Of a stretch of DNA of 34,882 bases, positions 6,862 to 15,787 are shown piece by piece. The first letter of the stretch is position 1. Every line of letters starts with the position of its first letter. This stretch comes from CAYFUR01 sp964346275 (lineage in GTDB: Bacteria > Sumerlaeota > Sumerlaeia > SLMS01): positions 1 to 34,882 of the forward strand of contig CAYFUR010000034.1 of the NCBI GenBank assembly GCA_964346275.1, in the 5' to 3' direction. The notes beneath the pieces are model-generated. The model was not told the DNA's origin, did not search any database, and worked only from the letters and a program-made list of their open reading frames with translations. A program made the position numbers and the translations under genes.

Positions 6862-7599
6862 ATGAGGCTATATCGCTGTTTTTCACCGGATGCGGATTCA
6901 GAAGGCCAGCACGTGGTTCTCGAAGAAGCGGAGGCCCGCCACCTGGCTTCCGCGCGGCGAATCCGCGTGGGCGAGGAAGCCCTCGTGCTCAATGGACGCG
7001 GGGGCGAATTCCTTGCCGCCGTGCGCGCCCTGGAGAAGCGATCGGCCACGCTGGAAATCCGCCGCGTCGAAAGGAATGAAACCGGCCCGCCGCCCGCACG
7101 GGAACTGGCCTGCGCCCTGACGAAAAGCTCGACCTACGACGAAATGGTTCAAAGGGCCGTGGAGCTGGGCATGACGGTGTTTCGCCCGATCTATACAGAA
7201 CGAACAGTGGTGGAGCTGGATCAGCGCCGGGCACAGAGGAAAACAGAGCGCTGGCGCAAGCTGGCCGTCGAGGCATTGAAGCAGTGCGAGCGCGTTTGGC
7301 TGCCGCGGGTGGAAGATCCGGTACACCTCGCTGATGCCCTGCAACCAACGGCGCGGAGAGAATTCCCAATCGCCCTGGTTGGGCGCCTATACGGAGTTCC
7401 GCCACTTGCCCGCTTTGTCACTGAAAAAGGCAAGGATGGGATTTGTCTGTATGTCGGCCCGGAAGGCGGATGGACCGATGGAGAGATCGACCTGTTCGGC
7501 GAACGCGGCGCCGCCATGGCGTCGCTCGGAAACGGGGTTATTCTCCGAACAGAAACCGCAGCTCTTGCTGCAATGGCCATCGCAATGCCCGTCGATTGA
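6862..7599 (+). CDS. rsmE: 16S rRNA m3U1498 methyltransferase RsmE
   Basis: A 245-residue SPOUT-class methyltransferase that methylates N3 of U1498 in 16S rRNA using S-adenosylmethionine. The N-terminal PUA-like part (residues 1-70, with HLASARRIRVGEE) binds RNA. The C-terminal knot carries the family motifs: ALTKSSTYDEMVQRAVELG, GPEGGW (199-204) and LRTETA (228-233), which form the cofactor site. The length is normal. The ATG at 6862 follows GGAGG by a few bases. It diverges from the zinc-ribbon membrane protein with about 90 bases between the starts, and its transcript ends at a perfect terminator. Confidence 0.96.
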   Translation: MRLYRCFSPDADSEGQHVVLEEAEARHLASARRIRVGEEALVLNGRGGEFLAAVRALEKRSATLEIRRVERNETGPPPARELACALTKSSTYDEMVQRAVELGMTVFRPIYTERTVVELDQRRAQRKTERWRKLAVEALKQCERVWLPRVEDPVHLADALQPTARREFPIALVGRLYGVPPLARFVTEKGKDGICLYVGPEGGWTDGEIDLFGERGAAMASLGNGVILRTETAALAAMAIAMPVD

Positions 7600-7630
7600 A
7601 AAAGCCCCGGCCCTGCGGGCCGGGGCTTTT
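7600..7630. terminator. Bidirectional rho-independent terminator
   Basis: A perfect 14-bp stem (7600-7613 with 7617-7630, AAAAGCCCCGGCCC and its complement) with a 3-base loop sits between the convergent ends of rsmE and pilQ. A and T runs on both sides make it usable in both directions. Confidence 0.95.
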
Positions 7631-7651
7631 GATGCACTTCTTTCAAGCAGT

Positions 7652-9844
7652 TTAGTTGTCGTATTTCAGGTTCGGGTTGTTTTCCTCGCCCGGTGCTTTG
7701 CGCGGCATGACCTCGTCGTAATAGTAATCGGGCAGATCCCAGTTGTAATCGATCTTGTCGTAGAGGGCCATCTGGTAATCGCTCGGGGTCAGGTCCTTCA
7801 CGATCTGCGGCGTCACAAAGAGGTAAAGCTCCGTCTTATCCTGCTCGTTTGCCTGATTCTTGAAGAGCCAGCTCAATACCGGAAGGCGCAGCAGATACGG
7901 GACACCATTTTCCGCGGATGTGGAGGAGAATTCACGCAGGCCGCCAAGAGCCACCGTGTTCTCGTCGCGCACGATCACTGAGGCCTGCACCCGCCGCTCG
8001 TCCGTCACAGGCACGCCTCCGGGACGCTCGCCAGTATCGATGATTTGCTCGGGAGCGATCTCCATCATCACATAGCCGTTATTCGTGATGCGGGGCAGGA
8101 TATTCACCTGGGTGCCCACATCGACGAATTCGACGGTCGCCACGGAGCCTTCGTCGGAGTTCACCGCGCTGACGTAGGGAATCTGGCGCTTGATCTCGAC
8201 CGTCGCCTCCTGGTTGTTCAACGAAAGGACCGATGGGTTCGCCAGGGTGACCGCGTTGCCGCGGTTTTCCTCCGCGTTCAGACCAATCTCGACGTCGTAA
8301 TCCGAGCCGAACACCCCGGCGGAGAACAAGCCGGAATACTGAAGCGCCGTGGCGTCGGGAGCCAGAAGCCCCACTCCGGCACGGCTCGAAGGAACTGAGC
8401 TGAGCTCGGAAACAAACTGCCGGGAAGCCTGCAGCGTATTATCCACGGTGTTTTCCACTTCGGAATCACTCTCAACGGTTCGCTCGCCGGTGAACAGGCC
8501 ACCGAGGATCTGCGTCAACTCGTCCTCAACCGATTGCGTGGTTTCCGACGAATTCTGCACGTTGGTGCCGGTGCTGTTGTTGATCGTCGTCGTCGAGTTG
8601 GCGAACTCGGTCTGGTTAAAGAAATCCGTCGTATCGCGGAAGACCCGCTGCTCGGTGGACTGGCTTTCCACGTTGGTGCGCATGCCAAAGGCGCGCCGCG
8701 CACTCTCGGTCATATTCACAAGGCGCATTTCGATCAGAACCTGCTTTTCGGGAACGTCTATACGGCTGACCAGGTCCTGAATTTCCTGAACGGTTTCCGG
8801 AACGTCGCGCACAATGATCGTATTGGTGGCTTCGGAAACCTCGAGCACGCCCCCTTCTTCTTCATTGATGAACGGCTCGAGGGCGTTCGCGACATCGGCG
8901 GCGTTGACCCAATTGATCAGGATCGTTTCCGTCACGGTTTCGCGGACCGTCGTCTTGACCTGGGAGCGGGGAACAATGCGGACGATGCCGCCATCCTCGA
9001 TCGTATAGCCAAGATCATTCGCCTTGAGGATTGTTTCCAGCATCTGGCGGAGAGTCACATTGCGCAGGCGCAGAGTGACGGTCTTGCCGGCCACGTCGCT
9101 GGGGGTAATCATGATGTTGAGTTCCGCTTCCTCGGAGATCAGGCGCAAAACGTTTTCCAGAGAAGTGCCCTGGAAATCGACACGCCGAACCATCTGGTTA
9201 AGCTTGCCCTCCACGGCGACATCTTCCAGTCCGCGCCCTTGCTGATCTTCCGGCTGTTCGACGGGAGGCGGAACGAAATAGTTCTGGATCGCATCGCCAT
9301 CATTCTGAGGCGACTGGCCAGCACCGGTGCCCGGCGCGTTAAACGCACCGTAACTCGTGTTCATGACGCTCACCTTGTCATCGTTGAGCACGAGCCCATC
9401 TCCCTTGCTGGACGCGGGAAGAGCCGAGGGGGCCTGGGCCGGCGCATCAAAGGAGACGACAAATTGATCGCCGCGGCTCTCGGTGCTCGGGTCAGCCCAC
9501 CGGCTCAGAATGAGCGTGAGCTGCACGCCCTGGCGGCCGTCTGGAAGTGTCACTTCCTGGAGCCTTGCCTGGTCGATTAAGGCGGAATCTTTGGCGGCAA
9601 GCCGGGTCCGCGTGCCGGGTTCCAGCGTTGCACCGGGCAACACGGCAACCACTTGGCGGGCCTGCGCGAACTGGTTCATCTCCACCGGCGCGGTCTCATC
9701 CCAGCGGATTGAGATCCGCTCGGAGTTCTGATCGCGCTCGAAGGTCCAGCCGGATACGACTGGGGCGGCAAAGGCGCTGGAAGCAGCCAGCAAGGCCGCG
9801 GCGGCGCCAAATGCCGTCATTTTGAGAGAGGAGGCCGAACGCAT
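7652..9844 (-). CDS. pilQ: Type IV pilus secretin PilQ
   Basis: This 730-residue outer membrane secretin is the pore through which the type IV pilus passes. A signal peptide (residues 1-27, ending ASSAFA-APVV) is followed by one AMIN domain (about 28-135), a Pro/Gln-rich linker, an STN domain (218-292), a secretin N1-like domain (302-365) and the secretin core. The core ends with KTELYLFVTPQIV and contains the VGTQVNILPRI and VSAVN motifs. Residues 392-480 are an Asn/Ser/Thr-rich insertion that is unusual for PilQ. The ATG at 9844 has AAGGAG 12 bases upstream; the frame extends to a TTG at 9892, but the signal peptide favours the ATG. It is the last gene of the pilM-N-O-P-Q operon. Confidence 0.95.
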   Translation of the reverse strand: MRSASSLKMTAFGAAAALLAASSAFAAPVVSGWTFERDQNSERISIRWDETAPVEMNQFAQARQVVAVLPGATLEPGTRTRLAAKDSALIDQARLQEVTLPDGRQGVQLTLILSRWADPSTESRGDQFVVSFDAPAQAPSALPASSKGDGLVLNDDKVSVMNTSYGAFNAPGTGAGQSPQNDGDAIQNYFVPPPVEQPEDQQGRGLEDVAVEGKLNQMVRRVDFQGTSLENVLRLISEEAELNIMITPSDVAGKTVTLRLRNVTLRQMLETILKANDLGYTIEDGGIVRIVPRSQVKTTVRETVTETILINWVNAADVANALEPFINEEEGGVLEVSEATNTIIVRDVPETVQEIQDLVSRIDVPEKQVLIEMRLVNMTESARRAFGMRTNVESQSTEQRVFRDTTDFFNQTEFANSTTTINNSTGTNVQNSSETTQSVEDELTQILGGLFTGERTVESDSEVENTVDNTLQASRQFVSELSSVPSSRAGVGLLAPDATALQYSGLFSAGVFGSDYDVEIGLNAEENRGNAVTLANPSVLSLNNQEATVEIKRQIPYVSAVNSDEGSVATVEFVDVGTQVNILPRITNNGYVMMEIAPEQIIDTGERPGGVPVTDERRVQASVIVRDENTVALGGLREFSSTSAENGVPYLLRLPVLSWLFKNQANEQDKTELYLFVTPQIVKDLTPSDYQMALYDKIDYNWDLPDYYYDEVMPRKAPGEENNPNLKYDN

Positions 9845-9895
9845 GGAATGTCTAGGCTCCTTAGGAGAGTTTCTTCCAAACCAAGACGGCAAGCT

Positions 9896-10738
9896 TTAGA
9901 AGCTGCCGTCCACTTCCACTGAAAAGTCTTTATTCTGATAGGTATAGACCACCTCGGAGGGCGCGATGGTCTTGACCCGAACCGTCGGATACCGCGGAAC
10001 TGCTTCACCAACATTCAAAAAGTCATTTCCAACAATAGCGGTCGGAATATCCGACAGCATGATGGCCGATGTGTTGGCCTTAACCCACTGGGGCAACACC
10101 ACTTCCGTTTCTTCTTCCGGGCCTTCAGGGCGCTCCGGTTCATCGGGAACATCCTCGCCCTGCGCCTGAGCAATCGCCTGCTCTCTCAGGTTGCGCACCC
10201 GCTCCATCTCCGCGGGCACCTTGGAGGCGGTCTCTGTTTCGGGAAGCTCCTCGCGAATCCGGCGCAGGAAATTGAGCGCCTTGTCGTAATCGCGGTTCGC
10301 CGCGGCGATGGTCGCTTCCGCAAACAATTCTTCGGCAACCACCTGGGCGCGCACCCAGGGGATAATCATTGGATCGACGCCCTCGGGGAAATAAATGAAA
10401 CGGGGCCGTTCGCCAAAGATCCGCTCGATCGTTTCCCGGTCCTCTTCATTAAAGAGGCTTGGGGGATCCTCAAGATCCTCCTGGTATTCTTTCATTGCTG
10501 CATCGGGCGGCAAGTTGAGCAATTCCTGGAGTTCGCCGACGGTCAGCTCCACATCGGACTCGGTGCCTTGCATTTCCTCGGCGCCTTCCTCCACGGGCTC
10601 TTGCTCCTCCTGCTCCATCAATTCTTCTTCCGTCGTATACTGCGCCTGGTTGTCCTGCTGCGCGGCGGCAGGGGCCGCCAAGCCCAAAAGAGCGAGCAGC
10701 GCGAGAAGCGAGCGGGCGCGAACGTGAATCATTTTCAT
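9896..10738 (-). CDS. pilP: PilP-like pilus lipoprotein/periplasmic protein
   Basis: A 280-residue periplasmic protein in the pilP position of the operon. PilP normally links the PilN-PilO inner membrane complex to PilQ. The N-terminus is a signal peptide (MKMIHVRARSLLALLALLGLA, cleavage near residue 26). There is no lipobox cysteine, unlike classical PilP. A Glu-rich stretch (about 36-60) and a helical TPR-like part (about 130-195) precede the C-terminal beta domain (about 225-280, SAIMLSDIPTAIVGNDFLNVGE...). That domain matches the PilP/GspC homology region that contacts the secretin. At 280 residues it is much longer than the usual 170-180. The ATG at 10738 is preferred over 10747, which lies too close to AAAGGAG. 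Confidence 0.75.
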   Translation of the reverse strand: MKMIHVRARSLLALLALLGLAAPAAAQQDNQAQYTTEEELMEQEEQEPVEEGAEEMQGTESDVELTVGELQELLNLPPDAAMKEYQEDLEDPPSLFNEEDRETIERIFGERPRFIYFPEGVDPMIIPWVRAQVVAEELFAEATIAAANRDYDKALNFLRRIREELPETETASKVPAEMERVRNLREQAIAQAQGEDVPDEPERPEGPEEETEVVLPQWVKANTSAIMLSDIPTAIVGNDFLNVGEAVPRYPTVRVKTIAPSEVVYTYQNKDFSVEVDGSF

Positions 10739-10758
10739 GGCCTCCATACTCCTTTGGG

Positions 10759-11313
10759 CTACTCGTTGAAGGTAAACGTCGAAATGCTGACTTCCATCGG
10801 GTGGATGGAGGGGCGCCGCGGATTATTCGTCAGGTTGAAATTCGTGACGTGCATCAGCCGGTCGGGATTGCATTCGATCAAATTCACAAGCTGGCCGAAC
10901 TGATGATAGCGGGCACTGCCACGGATTGTGAAAGGCGTCTCGGTAAAGCGGCCCCGGCGTGTGCGAGCGCCTGGCTCGAGGTAGCTGAATCGCACATCCG
11001 ACCCTTCAAAGTATCCCCGAAGCAGATCGAAGATTTCGATCGGATCCTGGTCGGATGGAAGACGCTGCTGGATGCGCTGAAACTGTTCCTGTACGGCGCG
11101 GCGGCGCTCCATATTCGCCAGGCTTTCCTCATAGCTCTCGATCTGAGCCCTCTGCGTTTTAATCTGCTGCTCCAGCTTGGCCACCTTTGTCTCGGCCTCG
11201 CTTACCCTTGGACGGACATACAAGAATCCAAAGTAAACCAGGACCACCAGGATGGCGCCGCCAAGGATGCAGCCAACGAGGAGCGCCTGCTTGTTTTTTT
11301 CCGTCATAGCCAT
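10759..11313 (-). CDS. pilO: Type IV pilus inner membrane protein PilO
   Basis: A 184-residue bitopic membrane protein of the pilus alignment complex. A short cytoplasmic start is followed by one membrane segment (about 10-32), a periplasmic coiled coil (36-86, rich in Glu/Gln/Arg) and a ferredoxin-like C-terminal domain. That domain contains the typical PilO run IRGSARYHQFGQLVNLIE. It pairs with PilN. The ATG at 11313 follows AAGGA by nine bases. It sits between pilN and pilP on one transcript. Confidence 0.9.
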   Translation of the reverse strand: MAMTEKNKQALLVGCILGGAILVVLVYFGFLYVRPRVSEAETKVAKLEQQIKTQRAQIESYEESLANMERRRAVQEQFQRIQQRLPSDQDPIEIFDLLRGYFEGSDVRFSYLEPGARTRRGRFTETPFTIRGSARYHQFGQLVNLIECNPDRLMHVTNFNLTNNPRRPSIHPMEVSISTFTFNE

Positions 11314-11349
11314 TTGGGTCAGTCCTTGTTCCGCCTGTTTCGGAGAGGA

Positions 11350-12114
11350 TTATTCCTCTCCCGCGGCCACCTTCATTTTCTTGGCATCAATGGTGAAAAT
11401 AAATTCGGAAACCTCGCGCCCCATAATCTGCCCCGTGGACACCGGCGAGAGCCGGAACCGGGGGGTAAATCCATCGATAAACCGGCTGGGCTCTTCGTCA
11501 AAGGGAAGCGTCACCCGCTCGTCCATCAGTTTCGAGTGAAACTGGACGATCTGCTGGAGCCGCTGGGTTTCCGAACCCTGATCCACGTGGGCCACGCCAT
11601 GGAGGTTCAGCGTCTGCGTATAGACAGGAACCTTCACCGGCGTAGGGGGAGAACCTTCCCGCTCCTTCTCCCATTCGTTGCGCCGCTTGATCGAGGCTTC
11701 CGTTTCCACCTCGTTCACCTGGCGATTCACATTCAGCTGGGTCATGAACACGCCATCGGGAACCAGAAGGGGAAGCTGGTTCAATTTGCGCGACCAAAGA
11801 AGGCGGTCCGGAGGGTCGAGAGCCTCGGCGACCTGGATCAGCTTCTGCATGCGCTCGAGGTTGGTATTGACTTCAGTATACTGCGATTCCACTTCCTCCA
11901 GTTCGGCCTGGACTTGCGCCGCTTCGGCTTCAATCTGGTCTTCCCGTTCATCAACGCTGGTATAGGTGAAGAAGAGATATCCGCCGATGGCCAGATCAGC
12001 GCCGAAAAGGATCAGCAGAATCAGGGCGACGAGGGCCGTGCCCGTACCTTGGGATTCAGCACCGCCAGCCCGCGCTCCGGCCATTTCCTGGGGGAGGAGA
12101 TTAATCTTAATCAT
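11350..12114 (-). CDS. pilN: Type IV pilus assembly protein PilN
   Basis: A 254-residue bitopic protein that binds PilM through its short cytoplasmic tail. The tail carries the hallmark INLLP motif (MIKINLLPQE, residues 1-10). A membrane segment lies at 26-49, then a coiled coil (about 55-95), then a periplasmic ferredoxin-like domain (LLVPDGVFMTQLNV...). An acidic/Pro linker near 148-160 and a longer C-terminus make it somewhat larger than the roughly 200 residues usual for PilN. Its ATG lies three bases after the pilM stop (TGAGCCATG), so the two are translationally linked. Confidence 0.93.
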   Translation of the reverse strand: MIKINLLPQEMAGARAGGAESQGTGTALVALILLILFGADLAIGGYLFFTYTSVDEREDQIEAEAAQVQAELEEVESQYTEVNTNLERMQKLIQVAEALDPPDRLLWSRKLNQLPLLVPDGVFMTQLNVNRQVNEVETEASIKRRNEWEKEREGSPPTPVKVPVYTQTLNLHGVAHVDQGSETQRLQQIVQFHSKLMDERVTLPFDEEPSRFIDGFTPRFRLSPVSTGQIMGREVSEFIFTIDAKKMKVAAGEE

Positions 12115-12117
12115 GGC

Positions 12118-13266
12118 TCAGTCCAGCACCTTTCTGATCGCGAGTCCGATCGGGGCTCCGAGCTGGGCGCCGTGGGCGTTCAAGACATTCTGATCGACTT
12201 CGCGGCCTACTGAGATACTTCGCAGCGGGTCAAACAGCTCAACAGGAATATCCAGTTCGCTCTCCAGAAACGGCGTCAAGTTCCGCAGCCGGGAGCTTCC
12301 TCCACCGATAATCACCTTTTGAACGGTGGTGCCACCCGCCTGCCCCTCGAAGAACTGGATCGAGCGCCGGATCTCTCCCACGAGCTGCGTCAGAACATTC
12401 TGAATCGCGCGCGCCGCGCTGGATTCCGGCGTATCTTCTCCAAGCTCGGAACCGGTGATGCGTTCGACGGTGCCGCGGATCGTGCTGATCAGCTCGCTCT
12501 CTCCCGCTTCTTCCTCGTCATATTGGGGAGGCGTTGCGCCAACGGCGCATTTCAGCTCTTCCGCCTTGGCGATGGGGATCTGGCATTTCTGAGCGACGGC
12601 ATGAGTGATGCCGCTGCCGGCAATGCCGATATCACGCGAGAAACGCGAACTGTTGGAAACGTAAATATTGATGTTCGTGACGTCGGCACCCAGATGCACC
12701 AGGCAGATGCAATCGTCGGGGGAGGGCTTATAATTATACTCAAAACAATTGAGGAAGGCAAAGCCCTCGACATCCACGATGAGCGGAATCAGATCCGCGG
12801 CCCGCAGCAGCTGGACGTGCTCGTTCACGAGATCCTTGCGCGCGGAAACAAGAAGAACATCCACCTTTCCCGGGGTGGAACTGGGGCCGAGGATTTCCGA
12901 GTCCAGGTTCACTTCGTCGATAGAAAAGGGGATATATTCCTCGGCTTCCCAGCGCAGGGCGTTTTTCAATTCCGCCTCGGGCATCTCTGGAAGCTGGATA
13001 TAACGCACGATGATGGATTCGCCGCTCACGGCAGACACCGTATGCTTGGCGGTGATATTGGCTTTTTCCATGGCGCGGCGGATCGCGCTGACTTTCATTT
13101 GAAAGATGTCGGAGTTTGCCCCGGCGGATTCATCGCCGCCAGGGAAGACATCGGCCACCCCGACGTGAGCCAGTTCGAGGCGCCCGCCGGTCTTCCGCAG
13201 CTCGACGGCCTTGACCTGATACGAGCCGACATCAAGTCCGGCTACTTTTTTGCCTCCACCAAACAT
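12118..13266 (-). CDS. pilM: Type IV pilus assembly ATPase-fold protein PilM
   Basis: A 382-residue cytoplasmic actin/FtsA-fold protein that binds the PilN tail and links the pilus alignment complex to the motor side. The nucleotide-fold signatures are visible: AGLDVGSYQVKAVEL (9-23), HLGADVTNINIYV (191-203) and VIIGGGSSRLRNL (318-330). The segment LPEMPEAELKNALRWEAEEYIPF (92-114) is typical of the PilM family. An acidic stretch (249-283) is somewhat longer than usual. It is the first gene of the minus-strand operon. The ribosome site upstream of the ATG is weak. The promoter must lie in the 580-base region shared with the divergent TPR gene. Confidence 0.95.
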   Translation of the reverse strand: MFGGGKKVAGLDVGSYQVKAVELRKTGGRLELAHVGVADVFPGGDESAGANSDIFQMKVSAIRRAMEKANITAKHTVSAVSGESIIVRYIQLPEMPEAELKNALRWEAEEYIPFSIDEVNLDSEILGPSSTPGKVDVLLVSARKDLVNEHVQLLRAADLIPLIVDVEGFAFLNCFEYNYKPSPDDCICLVHLGADVTNINIYVSNSSRFSRDIGIAGSGITHAVAQKCQIPIAKAEELKCAVGATPPQYDEEEAGESELISTIRGTVERITGSELGEDTPESSAARAIQNVLTQLVGEIRRSIQFFEGQAGGTTVQKVIIGGGSSRLRNLTPFLESELDIPVELFDPLRSISVGREVDQNVLNAHGAQLGAPIGLAIRKVLD

Positions 13267-13847
13267 GGGCGTTCTCGCTTTCGTGAGTATCGGCCAGCCA
13301 ACGGGGCTTTCAGGCGGACAAAGGCTTTCAGGGCGAGCGTGTGGACTTGCTTTCCTCGCTTCAGCCTGTTCCCGTCAAGATCAAAGTCTCGCCGAAGGGA
13401 GCCCCTCCCCGCGACTGCATCGCTGCCGGGTCATGACTCCAATTTCAAGAATCTGCGACCACGCTTTCGATCGGCCGGAATGTAAGTTCCGTCAAAAGAG
13501 CTAGGCCTTGTGCAAGAGAGCCGCAAGGAAAATTCGTAGCTGTCCGAGTCGGAAATGCCACCTTAATTCCTTGGCGAATCTGAGGTTGCATGCGTACTCC
13601 TTCATACCCCTGCCATCCCTAGATGGGAAAAGGAGCCTTCCGGGAATAGACCTTTTTCTCGCTTTTTTACGGTTTCAGGTTTTCCTCCGGATAATTTGGG
13701 GAAATGAGGCGAGCTGTCTGGGGAACTCCCAATCTTAAGAAACCTTTTTCCCACGCGAATCAAACACAAACGAACCTCGTTGCCTTGGATGCCTGTTACT
13801 CTTAGGCTTTTGCCCGCCAGTCCAACCAGCCGAAAGGGAGGCTCCTT
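13267..13847. other. Divergent intergenic region between pilM and the TPR gene
   Basis: This 581-base stretch holds no gene I can support. Short frames in it lack ribosome sites and recognisable proteins. It must contain the promoters of the pil operon (leftward) and of the TPR gene (rightward). I found no convincing -35/-10 pair. A TTGACG-like hexamer on the minus strand near 13492 has no good -10 partner. AT-rich patches lie at about 13650-13770. Confidence 0.5.
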
Positions 13848-15257
13848 TTGTTCATCTCTCGTCTCATTCCACTCATGACTGTCCTGATCTTCCTGGCCGC
13901 TCCCCCGGCCGCGGCCCAAAACGAATCTCCGGCAACAGAGGAAACACCCCCGCCAAGCCCGACACTCACCCCCTCCGCCGAGGCGCTCTTCATCCTCAAG
14001 AATGAAGACTTCTCCCTGGAAGAGAAGCGCGAGATGCTTCAGAACCTCGCGAATCAAAACCCCGGGGCCGCCGACGCCTGGACGGCCTATGGCGAAGTGC
14101 TGGAATCTCTCGGCGAGGACGAAACGGCGCTCCAGGCCTTCGAAAAGGCCGTTGAGATTGATCCCAGCGCCTATACGCCCTGGTCGTGGATTGGCATTCT
14201 TGCCAAGCGCGGAACCCCTGATCCCGATCTGGAACGCGCGGAACGGGCCCTCCGCCGGGCCCTTGCCGAAGGCGCCCCCCGGGCCAAAACCCTCAACGAG
14301 CTGGGAGTCACCCTCGCCATCGAGGGCGAATTCGAAGAAGCCCTCAAAGTCTTCCAAAGCGCCATCAACGAGGATCCCCAATGGGGCGTCCTTTACGGCA
14401 ACCTCATGAAAGCGGTCGTCCGCACCGGTGAAACCGAAGTTGGATGGGATTATATCGACCGGGCCATCAACGCGGAACGCTTTGATATCAGCTCTGTCCT
14501 GGCCTTCACGGATTACGTCGCAGCCTCCGGTAACCCGGAAGCCACGCTTCCCGTCTATGAAAAAGCCCTCGAGCAACACAAAGATCTTCCGCGCCTTCAC
14601 TATTATTACGGCTTGGCGCTGGCGGCAGCCGGCCAGCAGGAAAAAGCCATCAACGAACTCCGCCGCGCCCAGCAGCTCTCCCAAGGCAAGGAACAGCACG
14701 CGGAAATCGTCCAGGCCGCGGAATTCGACATCTTCCGCATGCAGCACCCCCGGGATGAACGAAAGTTCCAGAAGGCCCGCCAACTCGTCTTCAACCAGGA
14801 AAGCAGCGGAAACCGGCTTGAGAAGAAACTGGAGGAAGCCGTGGAGACTCTCGATCCGCTGATCGAAAAACATCCCGAATTCTGGAACGGCTATTTCGTC
14901 CGTGGCGTGGCCTACCGCCGTTTGGACCAGCGGGAGAAGGCCCGCGAAGATTTGAACAAAGTGCTGGAAATCTTTGCCGACGAACCAAACGCCACCATGC
15001 AGCTCGCCCTCATGGCTCGCGATGATTACGATTTTCAAATGGCGGCGGAACTCGCCGACCGGGCGGTGGAACTCGCCCCGCGCGACCCCACGTTTTTGAT
15101 GAACGCCGGCCTCATTATGATCGAAGCGGGCAAATGCGACGAAGCCTGGGAATACTATCGCCAGGTCGTCCGCATGATGGGCGAAAAAAACGCCGCCGTG
15201 CTCAAGGATGAGCTGGACGCAAGGTGCGCGGAGGGTGAGGGACAGGAGAAAGAGTGA
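13848..15257 (+). CDS. Secreted TPR-repeat protein
   Basis: A 469-residue exported protein built of tetratricopeptide repeats, which serve as protein-binding scaffolds. A signal peptide spans residues 1-23 (ISRLIPLMTVLIFLAAPPAAA, cleavage before QNES). From about residue 55 helical repeats follow with the TPR pattern (AWTAYGEVLESLGEDETALQ; LNELGVTLAIEGEFEEALKV; HYYYGLALAAAGQQEKAIN; GVAYRRLDQREKAREDLN). No enzyme domain is present. The start is a TTG at 13848 with AAGGGAG seven bases upstream; a later ATG (codon 10) would shorten the signal peptide. It diverges from the pil operon, so a pilus-related or outer membrane assembly role is possible but unproved. Confidence 0.87.
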   Translation: MFISRLIPLMTVLIFLAAPPAAAQNESPATEETPPPSPTLTPSAEALFILKNEDFSLEEKREMLQNLANQNPGAADAWTAYGEVLESLGEDETALQAFEKAVEIDPSAYTPWSWIGILAKRGTPDPDLERAERALRRALAEGAPRAKTLNELGVTLAIEGEFEEALKVFQSAINEDPQWGVLYGNLMKAVVRTGETEVGWDYIDRAINAERFDISSVLAFTDYVAASGNPEATLPVYEKALEQHKDLPRLHYYYGLALAAAGQQEKAINELRRAQQLSQGKEQHAEIVQAAEFDIFRMQHPRDERKFQKARQLVFNQESSGNRLEKKLEEAVETLDPLIEKHPEFWNGYFVRGVAYRRLDQREKAREDLNKVLEIFADEPNATMQLALMARDDYDFQMAAELADRAVELAPRDPTFLMNAGLIMIEAGKCDEAWEYYRQVVRMMGEKNAAVLKDELDARCAEGEGQEKE

Positions 15258-15344
15258 GTCGTCCTCTTGCCCAGAGTCTGGAGCAGACTCATGAGCCTCT
15301 CCGGGGCGGAAACGGAGGGGGCTCATCGAGATCAGGTGCTCCGT

Positions 15345-15635
15345 CTATACAACAAACTTCGTCCCCGGCAAGTCACACACTTCCCGGTAAACCTGCTCCA
15401 TCTCTTCAAAAGCCAGGTGGAAAATTTCAAACTTGTAGGCCGTATAGGTTCCCTTGCGGCTCGCGCGGAAACTGCGATGGCGGATGTTGTCTTCACCTGC
15501 AAGACGGGTTATGATTTCTTCCACTTTCGCATGATATTCCGGTGAAGAATCGCCAACAAAACTGTAGTGAACCACTCCGGGCAAATCCATCTGCTTTTTC
15601 ACGGCTTCTCGATCTTTGAACACGTCGTCCGGCAA
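15345..15635 (-). CDS. DUF493 (YbeD-like) family protein
   Basis: A 96-residue protein of the DUF493/YbeD family, small ferredoxin-fold cytoplasmic proteins of unclear, probably regulatory role. The family pattern is visible: PGVVHYSFVGDSSPEY at the start, KGTYTAYKFEIF in the middle, and EEMEQVYREVCDLPGTKFVV at the end, like the conserved SKGNYHSV and LYEEL...MVL parts of YbeD. The start is a TTG at 15635 with an AGGAGGTG ribosome site seven bases upstream, among the best SD matches in the window. The frame also opens at a TTG at 15656, but that codon lies before the ribosome site. It lies downstream of the aspS terminator, so it probably has its own promoter. Confidence 0.78.
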   Translation of the reverse strand: MPDDVFKDREAVKKQMDLPGVVHYSFVGDSSPEYHAKVEEIITRLAGEDNIRHRSFRASRKGTYTAYKFEIFHLAFEEMEQVYREVCDLPGTKFVV

Positions 15636-15726
15636 AAAAACACCTCCTGGGGCCAAACCAAACTCTCTGAAAGATAAGTCCCCTCAGCCATCCTGGCAAG
15701 TCCAGATCAGCCCCTCTCAGCCGTAC

Positions 15727-15763
15727 AAAAAACTCCCCCTGCCAGATTATCCGGGAGGGGGAG
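15727..15763 (-). terminator. Rho-independent terminator of aspS
   Basis: On the minus strand CTCCCCCT and AGGGGGAG (15756-15763 and 15733-15740) form an 8-bp stem. It can extend inward through CC/GG pairs, with an ATAAT loop, and is followed by six T residues. It lies 25 bases after the aspS stop. Confidence 0.88.
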
Positions 15764-15787
15764 CACATTGCTTCGCTGAACGCCCCG

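Noticed and set aside
10801..13485. Two long plus-strand frames across pilO, pilN and pilM
   Set aside because: Mirror images of well-recognised pil genes, without ribosome sites.
13602..15326. 574-codon minus-strand frame opposite the TPR gene
   Set aside because: Low-complexity, no family, and the plus frame has a signal peptide, TPR pattern and a ribosome site.
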